Positions 1 through 9,700 of a stretch of 64,000 nucleotides of DNA are shown here, piece by piece. A model generated the notes under the pieces. The model was not told the origin of the DNA. It was given only the letters and a program-made list of their open reading frames with translations, and did not search any database. This DNA comes from Phycisphaerales bacterium (GTDB taxonomy: Bacteria > Planctomycetota > Phycisphaerae > Phycisphaerales > UBA1924): NCBI GenBank assembly GCA_020831775.1, contig JAFIFZ010000015.1, positions 1 through 64,000 of the forward strand, read 5' to 3'. The position numbers and the translations under genes were made by a program. Numbering within the stretch: the stretch's first letter is position 1; the number at the start of each line of letters is the position of its first letter.

Positions 1-142
1 AACCCCTCCGCCCCCACCCCCCGCACAACCCAACCCGCTCAAAACACCCCCCCCCCCCGCCGCGGCACGCGGGGCCCCCCCGACACCCCCCGCCCCTACT
101 CGGGGCGATCGATTGTGAAGCATCCGAAAGCGAGCCATCGCG
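1..142. other. C-rich leader region upstream of ileS
   Basis: No gene is seen here. The plus strand is dominated by cytosine runs, including 12 consecutive C at 47-58 and several runs of 4-7 C on either side, so the minus strand carries many G-runs. This may be the promoter and leader region of ileS, but no clear -35/-10 pair or strong ribosome binding site was found. Such homopolymer runs are also a frequent place for assembly length errors. Confidence 0.5.
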
Positions 143-3058
143 ATGTCCGACGCCGTGCAGAAACCCAAGAACGCCTACAAGCAGACGCTGAACCTGCCCA
201 AGACGGCCTTCCCGATGAAGGCCAACCTCGTGCAGAACGAGCCCGCCAGCGAGAAGCGCTGGAACGAGGCCGGGCTGTACAAGAAGCTAATCGAGGGCCG
301 GGCCAGCGCGGAGGGCTTCGTCTTCCACGACGGCCCCCCCTACGCCAACGGTTCGATCCACCTCGGGCACCTGATGAACAAGTGCCTGAAGGATTTCGTT
401 GTGCGCACGCAGGCGCTGCTCGGGCGCAATTGCCCGTTCGTGCCGGGGTGGGACTGCCACGGCCTGCCGATCGAGCACAAAGTCCTGACCGAGATGATCG
501 AGTCGGGCAAGGCCTCCAAGCTCGAATCGCTCGACGAGGACAACCGTCGCCTTGCGATCCGCGGGGCCTGCAAGAACTACGCCGAGAAGTACCAGAAGGT
601 GCAGGCGGGGCAGATGCAGCGTCTGCTCACGCTCGCCGACTACGACGATCCGTACCTGACCATGCACCCGGCGTACGAGGCGTCGGTGCTGGAGGTGCTG
701 GCGGGCATGGTCGAGAAGGGGCTGGTTTACCGCGCCCGCAAGGCGGTGCACTGGTCGATCGCCAACGAGACGGCGCTCGCCGAGGCGGAGCTTGAGTACC
801 AGGAGCGCGAGGACATCTCCGTCTTTGTCGACTTCGAGGCCGAGAACGCCGCGGCGGTCTACGAGGCCTTCGGCGTCGCCGAGGACGACCGCCCGGGCAT
901 GACCCCGAGCTTCATGATCTGGACAACCACGCCCTGGACGCTCCCGGCAAACCTCGCGCTGGCGGTCAACCCCCGCTACACCTACGCGCTGGTGCAGGTC
1001 GACGGGAATCTGACGGTGCTGGCCGAGGATCTGGTCGAACAGGTGACCAAGGCCGCCAAGGCCGAGGATGTCCGCGTGCTGGCGACCGTGGGCGGCGAAA
1101 AGCTGCTCGGCCTGCGCTACCGGCACCCGCTCAGAGACACGCCCCCGGCGCCAGACGAGGCCGAGGCCTCGCGCGTGAACCCGGACAAGGTCTGGTCGGT
1201 CGTCGCGGCGGACTATGTCACGCTCGAAGACGGCACGGGCCTCGTCCACACCGCGCCCGGCCACGGCGCCGAGGACTACCAGACCGGCCTGCGTGAAGGG
1301 CTCCCCGTCTACTGCCCCGTGCTCGAAAACGGGACCTACGACGAGAGCGTGCCCGAGTGGCTGCGCGGCATGAGCGTCTGGGAGGCCAACGAGCAGGTCA
1401 CCGAACACCTGCGCGACAGCGGGCATCTGTTCCACGACAACAAGTTCATGCACTCGTACCCCCACGACTGGCGGAGCAAGACGCCGGTGATCTTCAGAGC
1501 CACCGAGCAGTGGTTCGTCGGCGTCGACCAGGCTTATGAGGTCGGGGGAGAGCGGGCGACTCTGCGCGAGCGGGCGATGCGGGCGATCGACCCCGCGAGC
1601 CCGGACGCGGTGAGGTTCATCCCCGAGTGGGGCCGCAATCGGATGCGCGGCATGCTCGAGTCGCGCCCGGACTGGTGCATCAGCCGCCAGCGGGCGTGGG
1701 GCCTGCCGATCCCCGCCTTCCACACCCCGAGCGGCGAGACGCTGATGACCGGCGCAACCGTCCGCGCCGTTGCCGAAGCGGTACGCCAGCGCGGGTCAGA
1801 CGCGTGGTTCAGAGAGTCGCCGGCGGAACTGCTCGCGGGCTACGACCCGGCCTCGGACCCCGACGCGCCGGCCGATGTCGACCTGTCGAAGCTGAAGAAG
1901 GGCGGGGACATCCTCGATGTCTGGTTCGAGTCGGGCTGCTCGTGGAACGCCGTGATGCGCCAGCGTTCTGAGGGCCGCGATTACCCGATCGAGCTGTACC
2001 TGGAAGGCTCGGACCAGCACCGCGGCTGGTTCCAGGTCTCGCTCTTGTGCGCACTGGCGGAGACCGGCCAACCGCCCTTCAAGGCGGTGCTGACGCACGG
2101 GTTCATGGTCGACAAGGACGGGCACAAGCTCAGCAAGAGCAAAGGGCACACGATCGAGGCCCTGTTCAAGGATCACGGGGCGGATGTGCTCCGCTGGTGG
2201 GTCAGCTCGCTGAGCTACGAGGGGGATGTGAAGGTCGACGAGGCGTTCTTCAAGCTCGCGGGCGAGAGCTACCGCAAGGTACGCAACACGCTGCGCTTCC
2301 TCCTGAGCAATCTCAGCGACTTCGACCCGGCCAAGGACAAGGTGGCGCTCGACTCCATCCACCCCACCTCACCAGATAAGTGGGTGCTGGGCGAGTACGA
2401 GAAGGTTCGGGCGGGCGTCCGCAAGGCGATGAAGGACTACCAGTTCGCCAGGGCGCACAAGGCGCTGTTCGATTTCTGCAACGACACGCTGAGCGCAGTG
2501 TATCTCGCGGCCGTCAAGGACCGGCTCTACTGCGACAAGCCCGACGCGCCGCGGCGCAGGCGGACGCAGACGGCGATCTACGAGATCGCAAGCGGGCTGT
2601 GCAGGCTGCTGGCGCCGGTGCTCTGCCACACGGCCGACGAGGCGTGGCGCGAGCTCCGATCGCTCTCGGGCGACAACGACGCGTGCGTGCATCTGGAGAC
2701 CTTCCCCGAGGCGCTCGATGTCAAGCCCAGCGAGGCGTGGCCGGCGCTGATGGAGCTTCGCGACAGGGCGCTGGCGGCGATGGAGAAGGCCAAGGCCGGC
2801 GGCATCGAGAACCCGCTGGACGCGGCGCTCACACTGCCCGACCCGGAAGGGAAGTTCGGCGGCTTCGAGCACGACGACCTGGCGGACCTCCTGGGCGTCA
2901 GCCGCATCGCGCTCAAGGCCGATGGCGAGATCGAGGTGCAGGACCTGCGGGAGGAGCCCCGCTGCGAGCGGAGCTGGAAGCGGACGCCCGATGTCCGCGA
3001 GCGTTCCGACGGGGGTGTGCTTTCAGAACGCGACGCGCAGGCCGTGGGTGTGGAGTAG
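143..3058 (+). CDS. ileS: Isoleucyl-tRNA synthetase
   Basis: Class Ia aminoacyl-tRNA synthetase that charges tRNA-Ile in the cytoplasm. The HIGH-type signature is HLGH at about residues 73-76 and the KMSKS loop is KLSKS at 662-666. Between them lies the CP1 editing domain with the TTTPWTLPAN stretch. The anticodon-binding helical domain follows. At 971 aa the length is normal for bacterial IleRS. The C-terminal zinc finger, normally two CxxC pairs, is degenerate: Cys941 is followed by CERSW instead of CxRCW, and the second pair reads SERD where CxRC is expected, so only one of four cysteines remains. The gene stands alone, with a C-rich leader in front and a two-component pair downstream. The ATG at 143 fits the normal N-terminus (LNLPKTAFPMKANL), although the ribosome binding site is weak. 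Confidence 0.97.
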   Translation: MSDAVQKPKNAYKQTLNLPKTAFPMKANLVQNEPASEKRWNEAGLYKKLIEGRASAEGFVFHDGPPYANGSIHLGHLMNKCLKDFVVRTQALLGRNCPFVPGWDCHGLPIEHKVLTEMIESGKASKLESLDEDNRRLAIRGACKNYAEKYQKVQAGQMQRLLTLADYDDPYLTMHPAYEASVLEVLAGMVEKGLVYRARKAVHWSIANETALAEAELEYQEREDISVFVDFEAENAAAVYEAFGVAEDDRPGMTPSFMIWTTTPWTLPANLALAVNPRYTYALVQVDGNLTVLAEDLVEQVTKAAKAEDVRVLATVGGEKLLGLRYRHPLRDTPPAPDEAEASRVNPDKVWSVVAADYVTLEDGTGLVHTAPGHGAEDYQTGLREGLPVYCPVLENGTYDESVPEWLRGMSVWEANEQVTEHLRDSGHLFHDNKFMHSYPHDWRSKTPVIFRATEQWFVGVDQAYEVGGERATLRERAMRAIDPASPDAVRFIPEWGRNRMRGMLESRPDWCISRQRAWGLPIPAFHTPSGETLMTGATVRAVAEAVRQRGSDAWFRESPAELLAGYDPASDPDAPADVDLSKLKKGGDILDVWFESGCSWNAVMRQRSEGRDYPIELYLEGSDQHRGWFQVSLLCALAETGQPPFKAVLTHGFMVDKDGHKLSKSKGHTIEALFKDHGADVLRWWVSSLSYEGDVKVDEAFFKLAGESYRKVRNTLRFLLSNLSDFDPAKDKVALDSIHPTSPDKWVLGEYEKVRAGVRKAMKDYQFARAHKALFDFCNDTLSAVYLAAVKDRLYCDKPDAPRRRRTQTAIYEIASGLCRLLAPVLCHTADEAWRELRSLSGDNDACVHLETFPEALDVKPSEAWPALMELRDRALAAMEKAKAGGIENPLDAALTLPDPEGKFGGFEHDDLADLLGVSRIALKADGEIEVQDLREEPRCERSWKRTPDVRERSDGGVLSERDAQAVGVE

Positions 3059-3205
3059 CAGCCCGATCTGTGAAGGTGGCACGGGTCGATTCTCGGACCC
3101 TACCGATGCCTCCGCGAAACGCGCCGCCCGCCCGAACGGGTGTTGCGACGGGGCATCGGTTGTGCCGGGGCATCATCGCCCTTGAGGCGGGCGTGGCTCG
3201 GGCCG

Positions 3206-4075
3206 ATGGTCCGGGGTATGCACCATCCTCAGAACAACCCGGACCCCGATCAGCCGCGCCGTCCGCTGCCCAACGCGATCATCCGCAAGGCCGATCCGGG
3301 CGATCAGACGGAGTTTCTGGGGGCGCTCGCCCACGAGCTCAACGGGCTGCTCGACGGCTCGATGCGTTCGCTCGCCCTGGCGATGCGTCAGCTCGCCAAG
3401 GCGGAAGAGGCGGCGGCCGGGACTGATGCTTCCAGCGAGCCTCCCGCCGAGGCGGGCGCTCTGGAGTCGGCCCAGGAGCGGCTGGCGACGGTGCAGCAAT
3501 CGCTGGACCGGATGTCGGACCTCGTGCACGCCGCGATGACCAGCGCCGCGACCTCGATCGGTTCGGCGCTCGTGCCCGGGGGCAAGCCGGTGGCGCTGGC
3601 GGAGGCGATCCGGCACGCGATCGAGGTCGTACAGCCGGGCGACAAGCCTGGGCTGAAGATCGATCTCCAGATCGGCGAGGGGGCGAGGAAAGCCTCGGCG
3701 GGCGCGCTGTACGCCGTGGTGCTGAACGGTCTGCGCAACGCGGCCGAGTCGATCGCCAGCGCCGGGGGCGAGGGGACGATCCGCGTGCGGGCCGCTCTGG
3801 CTTCGGGCGAGAGCGAGAACGGCGACATCCTGATCGAGATCGAGGACGACGGGCCCGGACTGCCGCCGGGGATCGAGCCCTCGGATCTGTTCCTGCTGGG
3901 TGTTGGCACGCGGGGCTCTGGGATCGGGCTTTCGCTGTGTGCGAAGGTGATCGGCGAGATGGGCGGGACGATCTCGATAGCCGCGGGTTCTGGCGGGAGT
4001 CGCCGCCCGGGGGCGCTCCTGCGTGTGCGTTGCCCGGCGCCGGCCGAGCCTTCCGACACGATCGGGGGCGCGTAA
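3206..4075 (+). CDS. Soluble sensor histidine kinase (NtrB-like)
   Basis: Sensor kinase of a two-component system, 289 aa from the ATG at 3206 (a second ATG lies at 3218). The phosphoacceptor region is ALAHELNGLLDG with His43. The ATPase domain has the N-box around Asn178 (NAAES), the G1 box DDGPGLP at 214-220 and the G2 box GTRGSGIGLSL near 234-244. There is no signal peptide, membrane segment or recognisable PAS domain, so it should be cytoplasmic; the input is unknown. The stop is followed after 3 nt by the start of an NtrC-family regulator, its obvious partner. An in-frame GTG at 3140 would only add a low-complexity stretch. Confidence 0.88.
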   Translation: MVRGMHHPQNNPDPDQPRRPLPNAIIRKADPGDQTEFLGALAHELNGLLDGSMRSLALAMRQLAKAEEAAAGTDASSEPPAEAGALESAQERLATVQQSLDRMSDLVHAAMTSAATSIGSALVPGGKPVALAEAIRHAIEVVQPGDKPGLKIDLQIGEGARKASAGALYAVVLNGLRNAAESIASAGGEGTIRVRAALASGESENGDILIEIEDDGPGLPPGIEPSDLFLLGVGTRGSGIGLSLCAKVIGEMGGTISIAAGSGGSRRPGALLRVRCPAPAEPSDTIGGA

Positions 4076-4078
4076 GGC

Positions 4079-5506
4079 ATGGCCGAGGACCGTCCCCGTG
4101 TGCTGGTGGTCGACAACGACCCGATCGTCGCCGAATCGCTCGCCGAGTTTCTCTCACAGGAGGGGTACCGGGCGTCGACCGCGTGCGGCGGCGAGGAGGC
4201 GCTGCGCGCCATCGCGGCCGGCGTCGAGGAGAGCTCGCCCTTCCAGGTCGTCCTCAGCGATGTCTCGATGCCCGGGATGGACGGGATGGAGCTCTTGCGG
4301 AAGGTGCGTGAGCGCCACCCGTCGCTGGCGTTCGTGGTGATGACCGGGTACGGGGCGATCGAGTCGGCGGTCGAGGCGCTGCGTGCCGGGGCGAGCGACT
4401 ACCTGACCAAGCCGATCGTCGACGCGGAGCTGCGCGTCGCGATGGAGCGGGCGATGCGCGAGCAGGCGCTGCGCGTCGAAAACACGACCCTGCGGCGGAG
4501 GCTCGACAAGCACGAGGGCTTCGAGAACATCGTCGGGGCCGATCACCGGATGCGCAGGGTGTTCGAACTGGTCGAGGCGGTGGCGCCCAGCCGCACGACC
4601 GTGCTGATGACCGGCGAGAGCGGGACGGGCAAGAGCCTGATCGCGCGTGAGATCCACCGGCGCAGCCCCCGCAAGAACAAGCCGTTCGTCGAGCTCGCGT
4701 GCGGGTCGATCCCCGAGACCTTGCTGGAGAGCGAGCTGTTCGGGCATGTCAAGGGCGCGTTTACCGGCGCGCACGCGGACAAACAGGGCCGGTTCCAGGC
4801 CGCCGACGGCGGGTCGCTCTTTCTCGACGAGATCAACTCCGCGAGCCCGGGCATGCAGCTGAAGCTGCTGCGCGTTTTGCAGGAACGGCGGTTCGAGCCT
4901 GTCGGGTCTTCTGAGAGCATCGAGGTCGATGTGCGCGTCGTGCTGGCGAGCAACCAGGCGCTGGAAGACCTCGTCGCCGACGGGCGGTTCCGCCAGGACC
5001 TGTACTACCGCATCAATGTGGTGAAGATCGACCTGCCGCCCCTGCGCGATCGGGTGGGCGACATCCCGCTGCTCGCCGAGCGGATGCTGGCCGAGTTTTC
5101 AGGCGAACTGAGCAAGCAGCTCGTCGGCTTCTCCGGCGAGGCGATGCACGCGCTGCGTCGGTACCCGTTCCCGGGCAATGTGCGTGAGCTGCGCAACGCG
5201 GTGGAGCGTGCGGCGGTGCTCAGCCGTTCGCCGACGATCCAGCTCGGGGACTTGCCGCAGACGATCAGCGGGGGCGACTCGCCGCTGGCCGACCGCATCA
5301 CGGAGGCGGACGACAGGGCGTGGGAGCCGATGCCGCTGGCCGAGGCGCTGCGCGAGCCGGAGCGGAAGATCATCCTCAAGGCTTTGGAGGCGAACGACTG
5401 GAACCGCCAGCAGACCGCCGACGAGCTGGAGATCAACCGCACGACGCTGTACAAGAAGATGAAGCAGTTGAACATCGACGCCCCGCCGGACCGCAGGGCG
5501 GGGTGA
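4079..5506 (+). CDS. Sigma-54-dependent response regulator (NtrC family)
   Basis: Bacterial enhancer-binding protein that drives RpoN-dependent transcription when phosphorylated by the kinase encoded just upstream. The receiver domain is at residues 1-120, with phosphoacceptor Asp61 in LSDVSMPGMDG. Its N-terminal acidic pair reads DN (VVDNDP) rather than DD. The AAA+ domain has Walker A GESGTGKS at 179-186, the sigma-54 contact loop GAFTGA at 226-231 and Walker B GGSLFLDE ending at 251. A Fis-type helix-turn-helix is at the C-terminus (DWNRQQTADELEINRTTLYK). At 475 aa the length is typical. Target promoters are not evident in the window. Confidence 0.95.
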   Translation: MAEDRPRVLVVDNDPIVAESLAEFLSQEGYRASTACGGEEALRAIAAGVEESSPFQVVLSDVSMPGMDGMELLRKVRERHPSLAFVVMTGYGAIESAVEALRAGASDYLTKPIVDAELRVAMERAMREQALRVENTTLRRRLDKHEGFENIVGADHRMRRVFELVEAVAPSRTTVLMTGESGTGKSLIAREIHRRSPRKNKPFVELACGSIPETLLESELFGHVKGAFTGAHADKQGRFQAADGGSLFLDEINSASPGMQLKLLRVLQERRFEPVGSSESIEVDVRVVLASNQALEDLVADGRFRQDLYYRINVVKIDLPPLRDRVGDIPLLAERMLAEFSGELSKQLVGFSGEAMHALRRYPFPGNVRELRNAVERAAVLSRSPTIQLGDLPQTISGGDSPLADRITEADDRAWEPMPLAEALREPERKIILKALEANDWNRQQTADELEINRTTLYKKMKQLNIDAPPDRRAG

Positions 5507-5536
5507 TCGGCGGAGCCGAGACGGCCCAGCTCTCTT

Positions 5537-5610
5537 GGTGGCCCAGCTCTCCGAGCTGGGCGCTCGACACACCTTCCGAGCCGCTCAGGTCGGAAACCTG
5601 AGCCACCAGG
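5537..5610. repeat. REP-like double hairpin (inverted pair), probable terminator
   Basis: Two related stem-loops face each other. The left unit has stem CCCAGCTC (5542-5549) with GAGCTGGG (5553-5560). The right unit has stem GCTCAGGT (5583-5590) with ACCTGAGC (5596-5603). The flanks GGTGGC on the left and GCCACC on the right are also inverted, so the whole 74 bp is an imperfect palindrome. It lies between the converging ends of the NtrC-like and TPR genes. The layout resembles REP/BIME or small MITE-like intergenic repeats, and it could also end transcription on both strands. Confidence 0.6.
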
Positions 5611-5621
5611 GATCCCTGCGA

Positions 5622-6665
5622 TTACCGCCCCGCTTCATCCCGCAGACGCATCAGCATCGACCTGGCGCCCTCGTCACCCGCCTGCACGGCTCTGGTCGCG
5701 TAGAAGATCGCGTTGTCGAGATCGCCCGCACGCTCGAAGAGCTCGGCGGTCTCGATGGCCAGGCCCGCGTTGTCGGGTTGGTCGTCGGAGGCGTCTGAAT
5801 AGAGCCATGCGGCGTCTTCGTGGCGCCCGAGCCGCCCGTAGGCGGCCTTGACGATCCGCAGCACATCGGGGCGTCGGAGGCCGGCGCCCGAGAGGCCCGA
5901 GAGCAGCTCGATGGAGCGCTCCGGCTCGCGCATCAGCAGGGCGTCGGCCTCGATCACGCGCCAGTTCGCCTCGGCGGGCTCGAGCTCGCGGGCTTTGGCG
6001 ATGTACTGGATGGCGGCGGTCCGCTCGCCCTTGCGGCGGGAGATCTCCGCGAGCATCCCCCACGCCTTGGCGAGCTCGGGATCGAGGCTGCGGGCGACGG
6101 TGAGCGTCGCGACCGCCTCGCTGTTGCGCCCGAGGTTCATCTGCACCGCCCCGAGGTTCAGGGCGTACTCGGCGTTGTCGGGGTCGAGCTTCAGGGCCCG
6201 CTCGAAGTGCTCGGCGGCACGCTCCATGTGCCCGCCCGACGACGAGACCATGCCCGCGAAGTACTCGATCTCCGCGCCACCGTGCCCCCGCTCGATGAGC
6301 GTCATGTACTGGGCGTGGGCGCCGTCGTAGTCGCGGACGGCTTGCAGGGCCTCGGCGTAGTGCAGGCGGATGTCCGGGTCGTCGGGGTACTGGCGTGAGG
6401 CGGAGGCGAGGACGAGCCTCGCCCGCTCGTAGTCCTGCTCGGCGATGAGGGCCTGCAGCGTGTTGGCCAGGGCCTCGACCGTCTCTGGTGGGGCGTCGCC
6501 GACGCGGGGGGTGACCGCCTCGGCCGTCGGGCCCTCGGCGTTGGCGTTGGAGGGCGATCGCCCCGAGACCAGGACGATCGCGAGGGCGACGCCGACGAGG
6601 GCGGTTGCGAGGATCCCGGCGGCGACGAGGCCGCCGGTACTGCGGCTTGGTTGGTCTGTGCTCAT
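5622..6665 (-). CDS. Membrane-anchored TPR protein
   Basis: Protein of 347 aa from the ATG at 6665. A short N-terminal cytoplasmic tail precedes one hydrophobic segment (about residues 12-34, GLVAAGILATALVGVALAIV), then a linker, and the rest is a chain of tetratricopeptide-type helices with repeats such as EHFERALKLDPDNAEYALNLGAV. TPR arrays act as protein-protein scaffolds; no enzymatic motif is visible. It is divergent from valS, with 124 bp between the two starts, and converges on the NtrC-like gene. Longer in-frame extensions upstream run into the valS leader and have no coding character, so the start just before the membrane helix was preferred. Specific function unknown. Confidence 0.8.
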   Translation of the reverse strand: MSTDQPSRSTGGLVAAGILATALVGVALAIVLVSGRSPSNANAEGPTAEAVTPRVGDAPPETVEALANTLQALIAEQDYERARLVLASASRQYPDDPDIRLHYAEALQAVRDYDGAHAQYMTLIERGHGGAEIEYFAGMVSSSGGHMERAAEHFERALKLDPDNAEYALNLGAVQMNLGRNSEAVATLTVARSLDPELAKAWGMLAEISRRKGERTAAIQYIAKARELEPAEANWRVIEADALLMREPERSIELLSGLSGAGLRRPDVLRIVKAAYGRLGRHEDAAWLYSDASDDQPDNAGLAIETAELFERAGDLDNAIFYATRAVQAGDEGARSMLMRLRDEAGR

Positions 6666-6789
6666 TACGGCAACGATATCGGCCCGACTACCATGCCGGT
6701 TCCGCGGGATCGGCCGATTACCCCCCGATTGCCGCGGCGGGCCGGCGGATCGGCCCGAGACCGAACGCATGACAAACGGAGCGTTGCGC

Positions 6790-9700
6790 ATGACAGGCCC
6801 GGGGGAGATGCCCAAGACCTATTCGCCCGAGGCGCACGAGGGGTCGATCCGGGAGCGCTGGGAAGCCTCCGGCGCGTTCCACGCCGACCCTGCGCGCGTG
6901 CTGAGCGGGGAGAAGCCGGCGTACGCGATCCTAATCCCCCCGCCCAATGTCACCGCGGCCCTGCACCTCGGGCACGCGCTGAACAACACGCTGCAGGACA
7001 TCCTCGCGCGAGCCCACAGAATGAAGGGGTTCGAGACGCTCTGGATGCCCGGCACCGACCACGCGGGCATCGCGACCCAGACCGTCGTCGACAAGCGGCT
7101 CCAGACCGATCGCAAGCCGGCGCTCAAGGAACACAAGGAGATGGAGGCCCGGGGCGAGCCGGGTCGCGAACGCTTTATCGCGCTCGTGAAGGCGTGGAAG
7201 GACCAGTACGAGGCACGCATCACCGACCAGCTCAAGAAGATGGGCTGCTCGTGCGACTGGGACCGCCAGCGTTTCACGATGGACGAGACCTGCGCCCGTG
7301 CCGTGCGCGAGGCCTTCTTCCGGCTGTTCAAGGACGGGCTGATCTACCGCGGCAAGCGCCTGGTCAACTGGGACCCGGTCAGCCAGACCGCCCTCGCCGA
7401 CGACGAGGTCGAGATGAAGGAGGTCGACGGCGCGTTCTACTACCTGCGCTATCCCCTCTTCCGCGTCGACGCCGCCGCGGCCGGCGGGCTCGCGCCGAAC
7501 GCCTGCGCCTCGATGCGCAACCTGCCCGATGACTCGTACCAGCCCGTCACCTGGTCGGAGCTCGCGGCCCGGGGCTATCCCGGCGCCGACGAACGGCCCG
7601 ACGACGAGCCGGCGTGGATCACCGTCGCGACGACCCGCCCCGAGACCTATCTCGGCGACACGGGCGTGGCGATCCACCCCAGAGACCCCAGGGCCAAGGC
7701 GCTCGACGGGCTGAGGGCGGAGCTGCCGCTGGTCGGGCGACTGGTGCCGATCGTGCGCGACGACTATGTGGTGCTGCCTGCGGACATGGCCGAACTGGCG
7801 GGAGTCGAGATCGATCCGGCATCGGAAGCCAAGTCGAAGATGGCGACGGGCTTCCTGAAAGTCACGCCGGCGCACGACCCCAACGACTGGGCGATCGGCG
7901 AACGCCACAAGCTTGAGGTCGTCAATGTCCTCGCCCCCGATGCGTCGGTCAGCGACCGGCACGGCTGGGACCGAGAGCCCCGCGGCGAAGGGGGCGAGGT
8001 CTTCCTCGAACTCTCCCGCGAAGAGGCTCGCAAGAAGGTCGTCGACGAGTTCAAGGCGAGAACGATCGGCAACGAACCGCTGCTGGAGAAAGTGACCCCC
8101 AACAAGCACAGCGTGGGGCACAGCTACCGCAGCCACGCGCCGATCGAGCCGTACCTGTCGGACCAGTGGTATGTCAAGGTGACCGACGACCGCCTGCGGG
8201 GCGAGGCGCAGCGGGCGCTGGCGAGGGAGCAGCGGAGCGATGGCTCGTTGCAGGAGTTTCCGGAGACATATCCCGCAAGCAGTCACAGTGCAGATCACTC
8301 AAATGACAGTTCTGGCGACGGCTCGATGCACTTCCACCCATCCCGCTACGCCAAGACCTACGAAACCTGGCACGACAACCTCCGGGACTGGTGCATCAGC
8401 CGCCAGCTCTGGTGGGGGCATCGGATCCCGGTGTGGACCCGATCGAGAACCCAGAAGCTCGCGCCCGGTGCAACTCCGCTTCAGGAGGGGTTTCACGAAG
8501 GTCTCCCGACTCATTTGGACTTCCTGGACGAAGAACAGAACGCCGCTGTCGAGATCAGGAATTTCCAGTCGCAACGGGATGATGTTCAAACCGACACGAT
8601 CGAGATCTGCGTTCCGCCTGACCGTGCGGATATCGAAGCCTCGCTCGAATCCCACGGCTTCGTCCAAGACCCCGATGTCCTCGACACCTGGTTCAGCTCC
8701 GCGCTCTGGCCGCTCTCGACGATGGGCTGGCCGGGCGAGGGCGTGCCAGCGATCGCGCCCGAGACCATCGACCCCGACGACCCGGGGGCCATCCGGTCGG
8801 TCTGGGTCAAGCGTGTCGGCTCGTTCCGCAGCTTCATCGGCGAGGAGAACACCCGCAGCGGCGAGCTGATCCAACGCCTGCTCAACTTCCGCGACATCGA
8901 CCCGGCGCGAGCCCTGAAGTACCAGCTCTTCGACGCCTCGGACCTGTCGACGCCGCTGAGCGATACAAACGCGATCGCCGAGGCGGAGGACCTCGTCTGT
9001 GCTGTGGGTGTCCGCCGGACCGGCGAGTTCCGCACGCAGAACTTCGGCGTGATGGATATCGAGAGCTGGCTGGGCGAGCACGGGTTCACCCGCGTGCAGG
9101 GCTCGCCCGAGCCCGGCCTGCTCGACGCGTTCAACCCGACCAGCGTGCTCTGCACGGCCCGCGAGATCATCACGCTCTGGGTCTCGCGGATGACGATGTT
9201 CAACCGCTACTTCCTGGCCGAGGGCGAGAAATCCGGCCCGATCCCCTTCCGCGATGTCTTCATCCACGCAATGATCCAGGACGGCGAGGGACGCAAAATG
9301 TCCAAGAGCCTCGGCAATGGGGTCGACCCGCTGGACATCATCCACTCCCACGGCGCCGACGCCATGCGCTTCACGCTCTGCCAGATGACCACGCAGACGC
9401 AGGATGTCCGCATGCCCGTCGTCAAAGACCCCGAGTCCGGCAAGAACACGAGCCCCAAGTTCGACAACGGACGAAACTTCTGCAACAAGCTCTGGAACGC
9501 CTCGCGCTTCACGATGTCGATGCTCGGGGGCGACGCGCCCGCGGGAGGACGGGTCGAGCCGGCCTCGCTCTCGCTGGCGGACCGCTGGATGCTCGGTCGC
9601 CTGGCGAGCGCAATCGAGACGGTCGATCGCTGCCTGCAGAGCTACGAGTTCAGCCAGTACGCCCAGACGGTCTACGACCTGGTCTGGCGCGACTTCTGCG

